Origin: JBFGFX01 sp965232455
Lineage (GTDB): Bacteria; Pseudomonadota; Gammaproteobacteria; Steroidobacterales; Woeseiaceae
Length of the DNA: 64,000 bases
Reading direction: 5' to 3'
Assembly (NCBI GenBank): GCA_965232455.1
Contig: OZ246981.1
Location: 1,178,001 to 1,242,000 of the forward strand
In this document: positions 1 to 7,833 of the stretch, one piece after another
Numbering within the stretch: the first letter of the stretch is position 1
Layout: each line of letters begins with the position of its first letter
Position numbers and translations under genes: made by a program
The notes under the pieces: generated by a model
The model's database searches: none
The model's input: only the letters and a program-made list of their open reading frames with translations
Told to the model about the DNA's origin: nothing

Positions 1-564
1 CACTGGTGCGTATTGCTGGATACGGCGGTGCCGGCTGCCGGCAAATCCATCGAGGAGGAGCTCATGGCAGTCCTCACCGATGGTCTCGCGCAGGACGTCG
101 TTATCGCCAAGAGCGAGTCTGAACGCCAGGATTTCTGGCGCCTGCGGCATTCGATATCGGCGGCGCAAAAGGTGGAGGGCGCAAGCCTGAAACACGACGT
201 TTCCGTGCCGCTTGGCGACGTCGGACGCTTCATCGAAGAGGCCGAAGCCGCCGTGCTCCGGGCCGTGCCGGATTCGCGTGTCGTCGCATTTGGCCATGTG
301 GGTGACGGCAACGTCCATTTCAACGTTTCGCAGCCGAAAGCGATGGCGCCGCGAGCGTTCGTCGAACTCCGCGAGCGGGTGGCGAACCTTGTGTACGACA
401 TCGTCGCCGAGTTTGGCGGCAGCATCAGCGCGGAGCACGGTGTGGGCGTGCTGAAACGGGACCAGCTGGTCCGCTATCGCAGTAAAACGGAGCGCGCGCT
501 GATGCGGGCGATCAAAGATGCTATCGACCCGCACAATCTGATGAACCCCGGCAAGGTTTTGTAG
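1..564 (+). CDS. FAD-linked oxidase, C-terminal part (partial at left edge)
   Basis: The frame is open from base 1, so only the last 187 codons of a larger flavoprotein are present. The fragment matches the C-terminal half of the GlcD/D-lactate/D-2-hydroxyglutarate dehydrogenase family. It carries GHVGDGNVHFN near fragment residue 100, a region used for substrate or metal binding in this family, then SISAEHGVGVLKRDQL, and it ends in the typical DPHNLMNPGKVL. Family members oxidise a 2-hydroxy acid to a 2-keto acid with FAD. The N-terminal FAD-binding (PCMH) half lies outside the window, so the substrate cannot be chosen. The next gene on this strand starts 150 bases downstream. Confidence 0.85.
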   Translation, partial: HWCVLLDTAVPAAGKSIEEELMAVLTDGLAQDVVIAKSESERQDFWRLRHSISAAQKVEGASLKHDVSVPLGDVGRFIEEAEAAVLRAVPDSRVVAFGHVGDGNVHFNVSQPKAMAPRAFVELRERVANLVYDIVAEFGGSISAEHGVGVLKRDQLVRYRSKTERALMRAIKDAIDPHNLMNPGKVL

Positions 565-696
565 GTCCCAGGCAATGGTTCTGTGATCAACCGCACACTA
601 TTTTGACGACCAGTTCCTGTGGAGCTGCCCGCCCTTGTGGCTACAATATCCGGCGCACGTCGTCTGCAGGGCGGCGGAGCCATTATCGACCGCATC

Positions 697-710
697 GTGT
701 AACAGGCCCA
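697..710 (-). repeat. Copy of short intergenic motif TGGGCCTGTTACAC
   Basis: Read on the minus strand, this is a variant of a motif AGGGCCTGTTAAC that recurs between genes in this window (also 3127, 38686, 55890, 62706). It lies five bases upstream of the kinase start. Its function is unknown. Confidence 0.4.
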
Positions 711-714
711 AAGA

Positions 715-3102
715 ATGAGCTCGGAAACCGACAGCTTGGAGCAAACCTATTCGGATCAACTGCTGGATTTCGAGAGTCAGCTCCGGCACACGATGGACGA
801 CGAGTCCCTGTTGCAGGACGTGTTTCAGGCCATCCGGGAACTGCTGAGAAATCATGAGCAGAGCGAAGCCGACATTCGTAAGATCCTGCATGATCGGTTC
901 GAGAGCGGCCAGCTCCGCGAAGACACCTTCCAGGTCGTTCAACGCATGCTGGACAGCATCGTATCGGACTTCGTTGCGACCATGCCCGGCGGTGATTTCG
1001 GCGCAAACCCGAGCGAAAGCTTTGCGGACACGGACGTCATCCCGAGTCCGGCGCCGGACAGCGAAAGCGTCGCGGACCGGCTGCAGGTCGGATCGGTGTT
1101 GCGCGACCGTTTTCTGCTGCAGCAAGAGGTCGCCGGCGGCAGCATGGGCGCGGTGTACAAAGCGCTCGATCGCCGTCTGGCCGAAGTGGACGACACCGAT
1201 CCCTGGGTGGCCATCAAGGTTCTGACGCCCAAACTGTCTCGAAACGCGAATGCGCTGCGCGCGATGCAGCAGGAAGCCGCCAAAGGCCGCTGCCTGTCAC
1301 ATCCGAACATCGTGCGTTTTATCGATTTGGATCGTGAGGACGACCTGTATTTCATCGTCATGGAGTGGATCGAGGGACGCGCGTTGGCCGCGATCCTCGA
1401 TGACCCTAACCGCAATCCGATCGATCTCGAGACCAGTCTCGATATCGTGCGGCAGGTGGGGCGGGCTCTCGACTATGCGCATCGCTGTGGTGTGGTCCAC
1501 GCGGACGTGAAGCCCGGCAATCTGATGGTCATGCCGGACGGAAACGTCAAGCTGATCGACTTCGGGGTTGCGCGCATTCGTCAACAGCAGCTCAAGAGCC
1601 GCTCCAAATTCGATCCCGGAATACTCGGCGCCGCGACGCCGGCGTATTCCAGCATGCAGGTGCTGACCGGGGAAGACCCCGTTCCCGCCGATGACGTCTT
1701 CTCGCTGGGCTGCCTGATGTATCGACTCGCCGCAGGTTATCGTGTTTTCGGGCCGCGCAACGCCGCCGAGGCCGCGGAGGAAGGCATGGTGCCGCAAAGG
1801 CCGCCGGGACTCAGCGATCGTCAGTGGCGCGCACTCAAGAAATCTCTCGCGTTCTCGCGGGTTGCGCGATACCCGTCCCCGAAAGCCTTCCTCGACGATC
1901 TGTTCGGCAGTGAATCCGACGTTCCGGCCGATGAGGAAAACGAAGAAACGATCGTCAACGCCGTGGGTGAGGAAAAGCGGAGGCGGCGCTGGCCGCTCGT
2001 TGCCGGTCTCGTCGCGATTGCGGCCGGTATCGGCTACCTCGGCACACAGACAGCGGTTTTCGACGACTATCTCGAGCGCCTGCGAAGCGGCAGCGGATCG
2101 CCTGCTGGCGAGGTAGCGGATTCAGGCGCGGTAGCTCCGGCCGGCGATGACGTCGAGCCCGCCGATCCGGTCACGGAAGCGCCACAGGGGGTCGACGATT
2201 CCGCAGCGGAACAGGCGGCGACGACCGATCCCGCGCCTGCGGTTTCACCGGCGGCCGGGGTTCCCGTGGACGACCCCGGCGGGTCGGCATCGACCGCTAC
2301 GGCGATCGAGACCGGCAGCACGGGCGTAACCGACGGCTCGGGCGTCGAGGAACTCGCGGGCGCCACGCACAGCCTGACGATTGCGTCGGCTGGGAATCCG
2401 GGGCCCGAACTCGACGTTGTTCTCCGCGAGGACGGCGCGGCCGCGATCATCGAGCTGCGTCGGGACGTGGATCTTGGCGTGCCGCTGTCGCTGCGCCTGG
2501 AGGAGGTCGGATTTTCAGGGAATCGTTCGCCGTGGGAATCCGGTCAGTACGAAATCGCCGATGACGGCGTCATCGAGTTCGCCGCGGACCAGGCGACCGC
2601 AAGTACGACCATCTCGATGATGTCGGATCCTCTCAGAGAAGCGGACAGACAGGTAGACCTCGTTGTGCGGGAGGCCGATGCACCCGACCGCGACCTGGCG
2701 TTGATCAACCTGGTCCTGGAGGACGACGATCAACGAAACTTCGAGGCGAGCCTGGCCCCGAACACGATCGCGTTTGCCGTCGGCCAGGTATCGATCGGCG
2801 AGGACGATCCGGCCGTGCAGATCGACGTATTGCGGTTCAACCCCGATTCGCAGGCAATCGACGTCGAATACGCCGTTCAGGACGTTACCGCCACCGAGGG
2901 CGAGGACTATTTCGCGCCGCGCGTCAAAACGATTTATTTTGCGCCGGGACAGCGCACGGCGCGGCTGCTGATTCCGCTCGTCCAGGATTCGGCGGTTGAG
3001 TCCGACGAAGCCTTCTTCCTCGAAATTGCGGGCCCGCAATCCGATACGGAAGCCAACATTTTTAGGCGTATCGCGGTTATGATCAGGGACGACGATCGTT
3101 GA
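715..3102 (+). CDS. Membrane Ser/Thr protein kinase with C-terminal Calx-beta repeats
   Basis: This 795-residue protein is a Hanks-type kinase. After a helical N-terminal region (about 10-95) comes a kinase domain (about 125-400) with glycine-rich loop GGSMGAVY (141-148), VAIK lysine 168, catalytic loop HADVKPGN (262-269) and DFG (282-284). A basic stop and single membrane span follow (about 426-443), then an Ala/Pro/Asp-rich linker and two Calx-beta-like segments (about 555-675 and 676-795) with the EGEDY-type signature near 728. The C-terminal part is predicted to be periplasmic. The catalytic loop has HAD instead of HRD, so it is a non-RD-type kinase. Calx-beta modules bind calcium in other proteins; here they take the place of the PASTA repeats seen in PknB-type kinases. 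The substrate is unknown. Confidence 0.85.
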   Translation: MSSETDSLEQTYSDQLLDFESQLRHTMDDESLLQDVFQAIRELLRNHEQSEADIRKILHDRFESGQLREDTFQVVQRMLDSIVSDFVATMPGGDFGANPSESFADTDVIPSPAPDSESVADRLQVGSVLRDRFLLQQEVAGGSMGAVYKALDRRLAEVDDTDPWVAIKVLTPKLSRNANALRAMQQEAAKGRCLSHPNIVRFIDLDREDDLYFIVMEWIEGRALAAILDDPNRNPIDLETSLDIVRQVGRALDYAHRCGVVHADVKPGNLMVMPDGNVKLIDFGVARIRQQQLKSRSKFDPGILGAATPAYSSMQVLTGEDPVPADDVFSLGCLMYRLAAGYRVFGPRNAAEAAEEGMVPQRPPGLSDRQWRALKKSLAFSRVARYPSPKAFLDDLFGSESDVPADEENEETIVNAVGEEKRRRRWPLVAGLVAIAAGIGYLGTQTAVFDDYLERLRSGSGSPAGEVADSGAVAPAGDDVEPADPVTEAPQGVDDSAAEQAATTDPAPAVSPAAGVPVDDPGGSASTATAIETGSTGVTDGSGVEELAGATHSLTIASAGNPGPELDVVLREDGAAAIIELRRDVDLGVPLSLRLEEVGFSGNRSPWESGQYEIADDGVIEFAADQATASTTISMMSDPLREADRQVDLVVREADAPDRDLALINLVLEDDDQRNFEASLAPNTIAFAVGQVSIGEDDPAVQIDVLRFNPDSQAIDVEYAVQDVTATEGEDYFAPRVKTIYFAPGQRTARLLIPLVQDSAVESDEAFFLEIAGPQSDTEANIFRRIAVMIRDDDR

Positions 3103-3126
3103 GCTGAACGGCGGTCGTTCCGACCC

Positions 3127-3140
3127 AGGGCCTGTTAACA
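3127..3140 (+). repeat. Copy of short intergenic motif AGGGCCTGTTAACA
   Basis: The motif sits between the kinase stop and the ilvD start, 11 bases upstream of the ilvD ATG. A nearly identical copy is at 62706-62719, and variants are at 697, 38686 and 55890. It contains the HpaI palindrome GTTAAC. Its role is unknown. Confidence 0.45.
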
Positions 3141-3151
3141 GAGCGATATTC

Positions 3152-4840
3152 ATGACTGAAAAAGAACTGCGGCGATACTCGCGTATCGTGGTCGACGGCG
3201 TGGAGCAGGCGCCCAGCCGAGCCATGCTGCGTGCGGTCGGATTCACCGATGAGGACTTCAAGCGGCCGCAGGTTGGGATTGCGTCCACCTGGAGCATGAT
3301 CACACCCTGCAATATGCATCTCGACCAGCTTGCACGCGAAGCGGCGGCGGGCGCCGACGAGGCCGGCGGCAAAGGGGTGCAGTTCAATACGATAACCGTG
3401 TCCGACGGCATCGCCATGGGAACGCCCGGCATGCGGTATTCGCTCGTGTCCCGGGAAGTCATTGCGGATTCGATCGAGGCCGTTGCCGCCGGCGAGGGAT
3501 TCGACGGTCTCGTTACCATCGGCGGCTGCGACAAGAACATGCCCGCCTGTGTGATGGCGATGGCCAGGCTCAACCGTCCGTCCGTCTTCGTTTACGGCGG
3601 CACGATCAAGCCCGGCGAAAAGCACCGCGACATCGTCTCCGTGTTCGAGGCAGTTGGGGCGATATCCAGCGGCAAGATTGACGAGCAGGAATTGCTCGAG
3701 GTTGAGCGCACGGCGATTCCCGGCCCCGGGGCCTGCGGGGGCATGTACACGGCCAATACGATGGCGTCCGCTATCGAGGCGCTGGGCCTGAGTCTTGCAA
3801 ACAGCTCGGCGCAGGAAGCCGTGTCACAGAACAAAATCGACGATTGCCGCCGAGCCGGCGAAGCGGTCGTCGAGCTGATACGCAAAGACCTGAAGCCGCG
3901 GGACATTATGACCAAGGAGGCCTTCGAGAACGCCATCACCGTGGTAATCGCGCTCGGCGGGTCCACCAACGCGGTCCTGCATCTCATTGCCATGGCGTCG
4001 GAGGCGGACGTGGAGCTGACGCTCGAGGACTTTACGCGCGTGGGCGCGCGCGTCCCGGTCCTGGCGGACGTCCGTCCGAGCGGCCGCTACCTGATGGCCG
4101 AGCTCATCGCAATCGGCGGGATTCGGCCGCTGATGAAACGCCTGCTGGACAGAGGGTTGTTGCACGGGGATTGCCTGACGGTTACCGGGCGGACCGTGGC
4201 CGAAAACCTGGCCGACGTCGAGGACTACCCGGCCGGCCAGGACATCGTGCGCAGCTTCGACAATCCGATCAAGCGCGACAGCCATCTCGTCATTCTGCAC
4301 GGCAACCTCGCGCCCGAGGGCGCCGTTGCGAAAATTTCCGGAAAAGAAGGGCTCAGGTTCGAGGGACACGCACGCGTTTTCCATTCGGAGGAGGATGCGC
4401 TCAAGGCGATATTGGGCGACGAGATCGTGGCCGGTGACGTCGTGGTCGTACGTTACGAGGGACCCAAAGGCGGGCCGGGCATGCGCGAGATGCTCAGCCC
4501 CACGGGTGCGATTATCGGCAAGGGGCTCGGCGCCGACGTGGCGCTGATCACGGACGGGCGCTTTTCCGGCGGCAGCCACGGATTTGTCGTCGGGCACGTC
4601 ACACCGGAGGCCGCGGTCGGGGGTCCGATTGCGTTAATCGAAGAAGGTGACCGGATTACGATCGACGCCGAGGCAAGGCGCATCGAGCTTGGAGTGGACG
4701 ACGCGGTGCTGGCCGGGCGGCGGGAGCGATGGGTAAGACCGAAATCGGGGGTGAAGCGCGGCTTGCTCGCCAAATACAGGGCGGAAGTGGCGTCGGCGTC
4801 CCGGGGTGCGGTTACCGCCGCGCCGCCGTGGGACGAGTAA
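3152..4840 (+). CDS. ilvD: Dihydroxy-acid dehydratase
   Basis: This enzyme dehydrates 2,3-dihydroxy-isovalerate or -methylvalerate to the 2-keto acid, the third common step of valine and isoleucine synthesis. At 562 residues it has the usual length. Iron-sulfur ligands are visible in GGCDKNMPAC (near residue 130) and GACGGMYTANTM (near 200). The C-terminal RFSGGSHGFVVGHVTPEA motif is also characteristic. The gene stands apart from the ilvC-leu operon at 16.6-23.5 kb and follows the kinase gene by 49 bases. A possible promoter for the next transcription unit begins just after its stop. Confidence 0.97.
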   Translation: MTEKELRRYSRIVVDGVEQAPSRAMLRAVGFTDEDFKRPQVGIASTWSMITPCNMHLDQLAREAAAGADEAGGKGVQFNTITVSDGIAMGTPGMRYSLVSREVIADSIEAVAAGEGFDGLVTIGGCDKNMPACVMAMARLNRPSVFVYGGTIKPGEKHRDIVSVFEAVGAISSGKIDEQELLEVERTAIPGPGACGGMYTANTMASAIEALGLSLANSSAQEAVSQNKIDDCRRAGEAVVELIRKDLKPRDIMTKEAFENAITVVIALGGSTNAVLHLIAMASEADVELTLEDFTRVGARVPVLADVRPSGRYLMAELIAIGGIRPLMKRLLDRGLLHGDCLTVTGRTVAENLADVEDYPAGQDIVRSFDNPIKRDSHLVILHGNLAPEGAVAKISGKEGLRFEGHARVFHSEEDALKAILGDEIVAGDVVVVRYEGPKGGPGMREMLSPTGAIIGKGLGADVALITDGRFSGGSHGFVVGHVTPEAAVGGPIALIEEGDRITIDAEARRIELGVDDAVLAGRRERWVRPKSGVKRGLLAKYRAEVASASRGAVTAAPPWDE

Positions 4841-4852
4841 ACGGCGAAACAC

Positions 4853-4881
4853 TTGACCTGACCGGCTACGTCCGCTTTACT
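4853..4881 (+). promoter_or_regulatory. Candidate sigma-70 promoter for the lysA leader
   Basis: TTGACC (4853-4858) and TTTACT (4876-4881) are separated by 17 bases. Transcription would begin near 4888, giving a leader of about 180 nt that ends at the terminator at 5037-5071. Prediction from sequence only. Confidence 0.5.
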
Positions 4882-4887
4882 GTTTAA

Positions 4888-5071
4888 CAGAGCATTTATG
4901 AAATCCGCCCGCGTATGTGCCCGGACATCGACGTTGTCGATGCGGAGAAACAGGTAAAACGAACGGCGCGCCAGAGGTGCGCGGGCGCGACTGACGGTAG
5001 ACCGGTCAATAACAACAATCCCGGCTGTTGTCATCGAACCCGCAGGAGGTGACTCCGTGCGGGTTTTTTTT
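4888..5071 (+). ncRNA. Terminator-ended leader RNA upstream of lysA (attenuator or riboswitch candidate)
   Basis: Between a candidate promoter and the lysA start lies a roughly 180-nt segment with two successive hairpins. The first has stem ACAACA/TGTTGT (5012-5017, 5026-5031). The second is a strong intrinsic terminator. A 19-codon reading frame (4898-4957) begins MKSARVCAR and contains five arginine codons. The motif AGAGGTGCG (4973-4981) resembles the 5' conserved block of lysine riboswitches. I do not find that family's central GCCGAAGG block, so I do not call it an L-box. A premature terminator 35 bases before lysA implies conditional readthrough or a separate small RNA. Confidence 0.45.
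5037..5071 (+). terminator. Rho-independent terminator in the lysA leader
   Basis: AACCCGCA (5037-5044) pairs with TGCGGGTT (5058-5065). Inside it GGAG (5045-5048) pairs with CTCC (5053-5056) around loop GTGA, with one bulged G. Eight T residues follow (5064-5071, the first two also in the stem). This is a near-ideal intrinsic terminator, placed 5' of lysA rather than 3' of a gene. Confidence 0.85.
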
Positions 5072-5106
5072 GCCCGGTCCTCACTCCTGTATCGAAGCGA
5101 TAAGTC

Positions 5107-6252
5107 ATGAACGAAACAACACGTCCGGTATGGTGGATAGAGCGGCGAGACGATCTGCTCGAACTCGCGAAAAAGCAACTCAACGCGTTCGTTTACGACG
5201 CTGCGACGGCCACCGGGGCGGCCGAGCGCCTGCTCGGCATGACGTCGATTGATCGCGTTCTGTTCGCGATGAAGTCGAACTTCAATCCGCGGCTGCTGGC
5301 GGAACTGGCGCAAAAAGGCGTCGATTTCGAGTGCGTGTCGCCGCAGGAAATCGCGCACTTGCTGGCGAGCGTCCCGGGGCTGGACAAAGCCCGAATTCTG
5401 TTTACGCCGAATTTCGCACCGCGTGAAGACTACGCCTGGGCGCGCGATCACGGCATTCGGCTGACGCTCGACAACCTCTACCCGCTGCAGGCCTGGCCGG
5501 AGTTGTTTGCCGGACAGGACGTTTTTGTCCGCATGGACCCCGGTATCGGCCGCGGCCACCACGATCATGTCGTGACGGCGGGCGAGCACTCGAAATTCGG
5601 TGTTCCGCGGTTCGAGGTCGATGAGCTGGAGGCGCTGGTCAGGAAAGCGGGGGCAAACATCGTCGGCATTCATGCGCACAGCGGCAGCGGAATCCCGGAA
5701 GCGGATACCTGGGGACTAGTGGCGTCGGTGCTTGCGGAAGTCGCCGATCGATTTCCAGACGCCAGCGTGCTGGATCTGGGGGGCGGTCTGGGCATCCCGT
5801 CGCGCCCCGGCGACGAACCCTTCGATCTGGCGTCGATGGACGCGGCATTGAAAAAGGCGAAGGCGGAGCACCCGGGCTACGAGATCTGGATTGAGCCGGG
5901 GCGCTACCTGGTGGCCGAGGCCGGCGTTCTTCTGACGCACGTGACCCAACTCAAGGGCAAAGGAGAGAAACGTTACGTGGGCGTCGCGACGGGCATGAAT
6001 GCGCTCATTCGTCCGTCGCTGTACGACGCCTACCACGAGATAGTCAACCTCACGCGATACGGCGAACCGGCCACGGAAACCGTAACGATCGTCGGCCCGA
6101 TTTGCGAAACCGGCGATACGCTCGGCAGAGACCGCCGGATGCCGCGTAGCGAGGAAGGCGACGTCATTGTCGTTTCGACGGTCGGTGCGTATGGACGGGT
6201 GATGTCCTCGCAATACAATATGCGCCCGGTCCCCGAAGAGATCGTACTGTGA
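5107..6252 (+). CDS. lysA: PLP-dependent decarboxylase of the diaminopimelate decarboxylase (LysA) type
   Basis: This 381-residue fold-type III (alanine-racemase-like) enzyme most likely decarboxylates meso-diaminopimelate to lysine. The PLP lysine is in LFAMKSN (Lys56). HAHSGSGIP (near 185), DLGGGLGIP (near 220), EPGRYLVAEAG (near 265) and the active-site cysteine in CETGD follow the family pattern. It is shorter than common stand-alone LysA (about 415). Its FVRMDPGIGRGHH segment recalls the decarboxylase half of LysC-LysA fusion proteins, though no aspartokinase is attached or nearby. The start is overlapped by no other gene. The HIT gene begins on its stop codon (GTGA overlap), so the two are co-transcribed. 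Ornithine- or arginine-type substrates are less likely but not excluded. Confidence 0.82.
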   Translation: MNETTRPVWWIERRDDLLELAKKQLNAFVYDAATATGAAERLLGMTSIDRVLFAMKSNFNPRLLAELAQKGVDFECVSPQEIAHLLASVPGLDKARILFTPNFAPREDYAWARDHGIRLTLDNLYPLQAWPELFAGQDVFVRMDPGIGRGHHDHVVTAGEHSKFGVPRFEVDELEALVRKAGANIVGIHAHSGSGIPEADTWGLVASVLAEVADRFPDASVLDLGGGLGIPSRPGDEPFDLASMDAALKKAKAEHPGYEIWIEPGRYLVAEAGVLLTHVTQLKGKGEKRYVGVATGMNALIRPSLYDAYHEIVNLTRYGEPATETVTIVGPICETGDTLGRDRRMPRSEEGDVIVVSTVGAYGRVMSSQYNMRPVPEEIVL

Positions 6253-6734
6253 ATCTCGCACTGCCCGAAACGGATCGGTGTTATTTCTGCGACGTCATCC
6301 AGGGTCACTCGGAGCCCTGGAACGTCCTCGAGGAACGCGATCTGACGATGACGCTGCTCAACGGCCGGCAATTCGAGGTGGGCCAGTCCATCGTGGTGCC
6401 GGTTCGGCACGCGCCGACACTGCTGGATCTCGACGGGCCGGAACTCGCCGCCGTGATGGCGGCGGCGCGGCGAGCGGCCGAGGTCATGATGAAAGCGTTC
6501 GATCCGACCGGCATTCTTCTGTACCAGAACAACGGGGTAGGAAGCGGCCAGGAAGTGCCCCATTTTCACCTGCACGTCGTACCTCGGCAGCCCGGCAGCG
6601 AGTGGGGGATTGGGCCGCCGCATCTCGCCCGCTTGGCGCGGGAGGGGCATTCCGGCCGTTACGATCACACGGTGGTGACGACGGAAAAAACGGCGGTTGT
6701 GGACCTGCTGAGGAACGAGTGGGGAGCCGGTTGA
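6249..6734 (+). CDS. HIT-family nucleotide-binding protein
   Basis: This 161-residue protein has the histidine-triad signature HFHLHVV near residue 101 and an N-terminal CYFC pair as in many HIT hydrolases. Members hydrolyse or transfer nucleoside monophosphates (AMP-lysine, Ap4A and similar). The GTG start overlaps the lysA stop as GTGA, so translation is probably coupled. The gene ends 21 bases before the convergent hisE stop. The exact substrate cannot be told from sequence. Confidence 0.85.
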   Translation: MNLALPETDRCYFCDVIQGHSEPWNVLEERDLTMTLLNGRQFEVGQSIVVPVRHAPTLLDLDGPELAAVMAAARRAAEVMMKAFDPTGILLYQNNGVGSGQEVPHFHLHVVPRQPGSEWGIGPPHLARLAREGHSGRYDHTVVTTEKTAVVDLLRNEWGAG

Positions 6735-6755
6735 CGCCGCACTTGCGGATTTCCT

Positions 6756-7052
6756 TCAACCGTCGTGGCGTTCCTTCAGGACGTCCACGACGTCAGCTAG
6801 AGAGATCCCCATGCAGTTGAGTAACACCAGCGTGTGAAACAGCAGATCCGCGGCCTCGTCGATCTGCTCTTCGCGTGTTCCCGCCACCGAGGCGAGCGCA
6901 AGTTCCACCGCCTCCTCGCCGACCTTTTGTGCCACGCGTTTATCGCCCCCGGCGACAAGCCGCGCGGTGTAACTCGAATCCGGGCGATCGTTCAATCGCC
7001 GCCGGATTATGTCCTCGAGCTCGTTCAGGAAAACGATGTTTCTGCCGTTCAT
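6756..7052 (-). CDS. hisE: Phosphoribosyl-ATP pyrophosphatase
   Basis: This enzyme hydrolyses phosphoribosyl-ATP to phosphoribosyl-AMP, the second step of histidine synthesis. It is 98 residues long, with the MazG-like motif GEEAVELALA near residue 45 and DEAADLLFH near 64. It is the last gene of the his operon, 13 bases after hisF. In many proteobacteria it is fused to, or adjacent to, hisI. Here only the pyrophosphatase domain is present and no cyclohydrolase gene lies in the window. Confidence 0.95.
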   Translation of the reverse strand: MNGRNIVFLNELEDIIRRRLNDRPDSSYTARLVAGGDKRVAQKVGEEAVELALASVAGTREEQIDEAADLLFHTLVLLNCMGISLADVVDVLKERHDG

Positions 7053-7065
7053 TGTCGATCCCGTG

Positions 7066-7833
7066 TCAGCTCCGCACGTCGATGCCTTCAGTGACGAGGT
7101 AGCGTTTCAAGTCCTGGATGTTTATCTCGCCGCTGTGGAATACGCTCGCGGCCAGCGCGCCGTCCACCGACGCCTCGTCAAACACCTCCCGGAAGTGTTC
7201 CGGCCGGCCGGCGCCACCCGACGCGATGAGCGGCACGTTGCAGCTCTGCCGTACGAGGGCAAGCTGATCGCAGTCGTATCCGCGCCTGACGCCGTCCTGA
7301 TTCATACAGTTCAGGACGATTTCACCGACGCCGCGTTCCTGCGCTTCGCGAATCCACGCGAGCGTGTCCCGCCTTGCGGCGGCGGTTTTGGTCGGGTCAC
7401 CGGTGTTCCGATAGACGTTGTAGCTCCCGTCTTCCGCACGGCTGTCGACGCCCAGCACGACGCACTGCGAGCCGAAGCGTTTCGCGAAATCGTCGATCAA
7501 GGCGGGCTTGGCCAGCGCCGGCGAGTTGACGGATATCTTGTCGGCCCCTTTGTTCAATACCTCTTCCGCATCGGCGACGGTCTTTATGCCGCCGGCCACG
7601 CAGAACGGGATGTTCAAGACCGCGGCGACGGCGTTTACCCAGCTGCGGTCGACCGTGCGGCCGTCCGGACTCGCCGTGATGTCGTAAAACACGAGCTCGT
7701 CGGCATCCTCCTCGCAGTACCGTTGGGCAAGTTCGATAATATCGCCAACGATCCGATGATTGCGGAACTGAACGCCCTTGACGACCTTGCCGTCACGGAC
7801 GTCGAGGCAGGGGATTATGCGTCGCGCTGGAAT
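7066..7833 (-). CDS. hisF: Imidazole glycerol phosphate synthase cyclase subunit, apparent ATT start
   Basis: HisF uses ammonia from HisH to convert PRFAR into imidazole glycerol phosphate and AICAR. The body of the (beta/alpha)8 barrel is intact: RRIIPCLDVRDGKVVKG at the N-terminus, the second catalytic aspartate region in LNCMNQDGVRRGYD, and the C-terminal ASGGAG motif. No in-frame ATG, GTG or TTG lies between an in-frame TAA in the hisA coding region and the conserved N-terminus. An ATT at 7833-7831 aligns exactly with the usual HisF methionine and is preceded by a perfect GGAGGT (7845-7840) with 6-base spacing. From there the protein is 255 residues, the normal length. It overlaps the hisA 3' end by 19 bases. 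Confidence 0.92.
   Translation of the reverse strand: MPARRIIPCLDVRDGKVVKGVQFRNHRIVGDIIELAQRYCEEDADELVFYDITASPDGRTVDRSWVNAVAAVLNIPFCVAGGIKTVADAEEVLNKGADKISVNSPALAKPALIDDFAKRFGSQCVVLGVDSRAEDGSYNVYRNTGDPTKTAAARRDTLAWIREAQERGVGEIVLNCMNQDGVRRGYDCDQLALVRQSCNVPLIASGGAGRPEHFREVFDEASVDGALAASVFHSGEINIQDLKRYLVTEGIDVRS

Noticed and set aside
2515..3573. 352-codon minus-strand frame opposite the kinase and ilvD
   Set aside because: Antisense shadow of conserved genes with no recognisable domain.
4888..5071. Firm call of a lysine riboswitch upstream of lysA
   Set aside because: The 5' block resembles an L-box, but the central GCCGAAGG block and the overall five-helix size are not seen, so it is kept as an open candidate only.
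4453..5679. 408-codon minus-strand frame across ilvD, the leader and lysA
   Set aside because: It is antisense to two conserved genes and rich in Arg; its length reflects GC-biased codons on the other strand.
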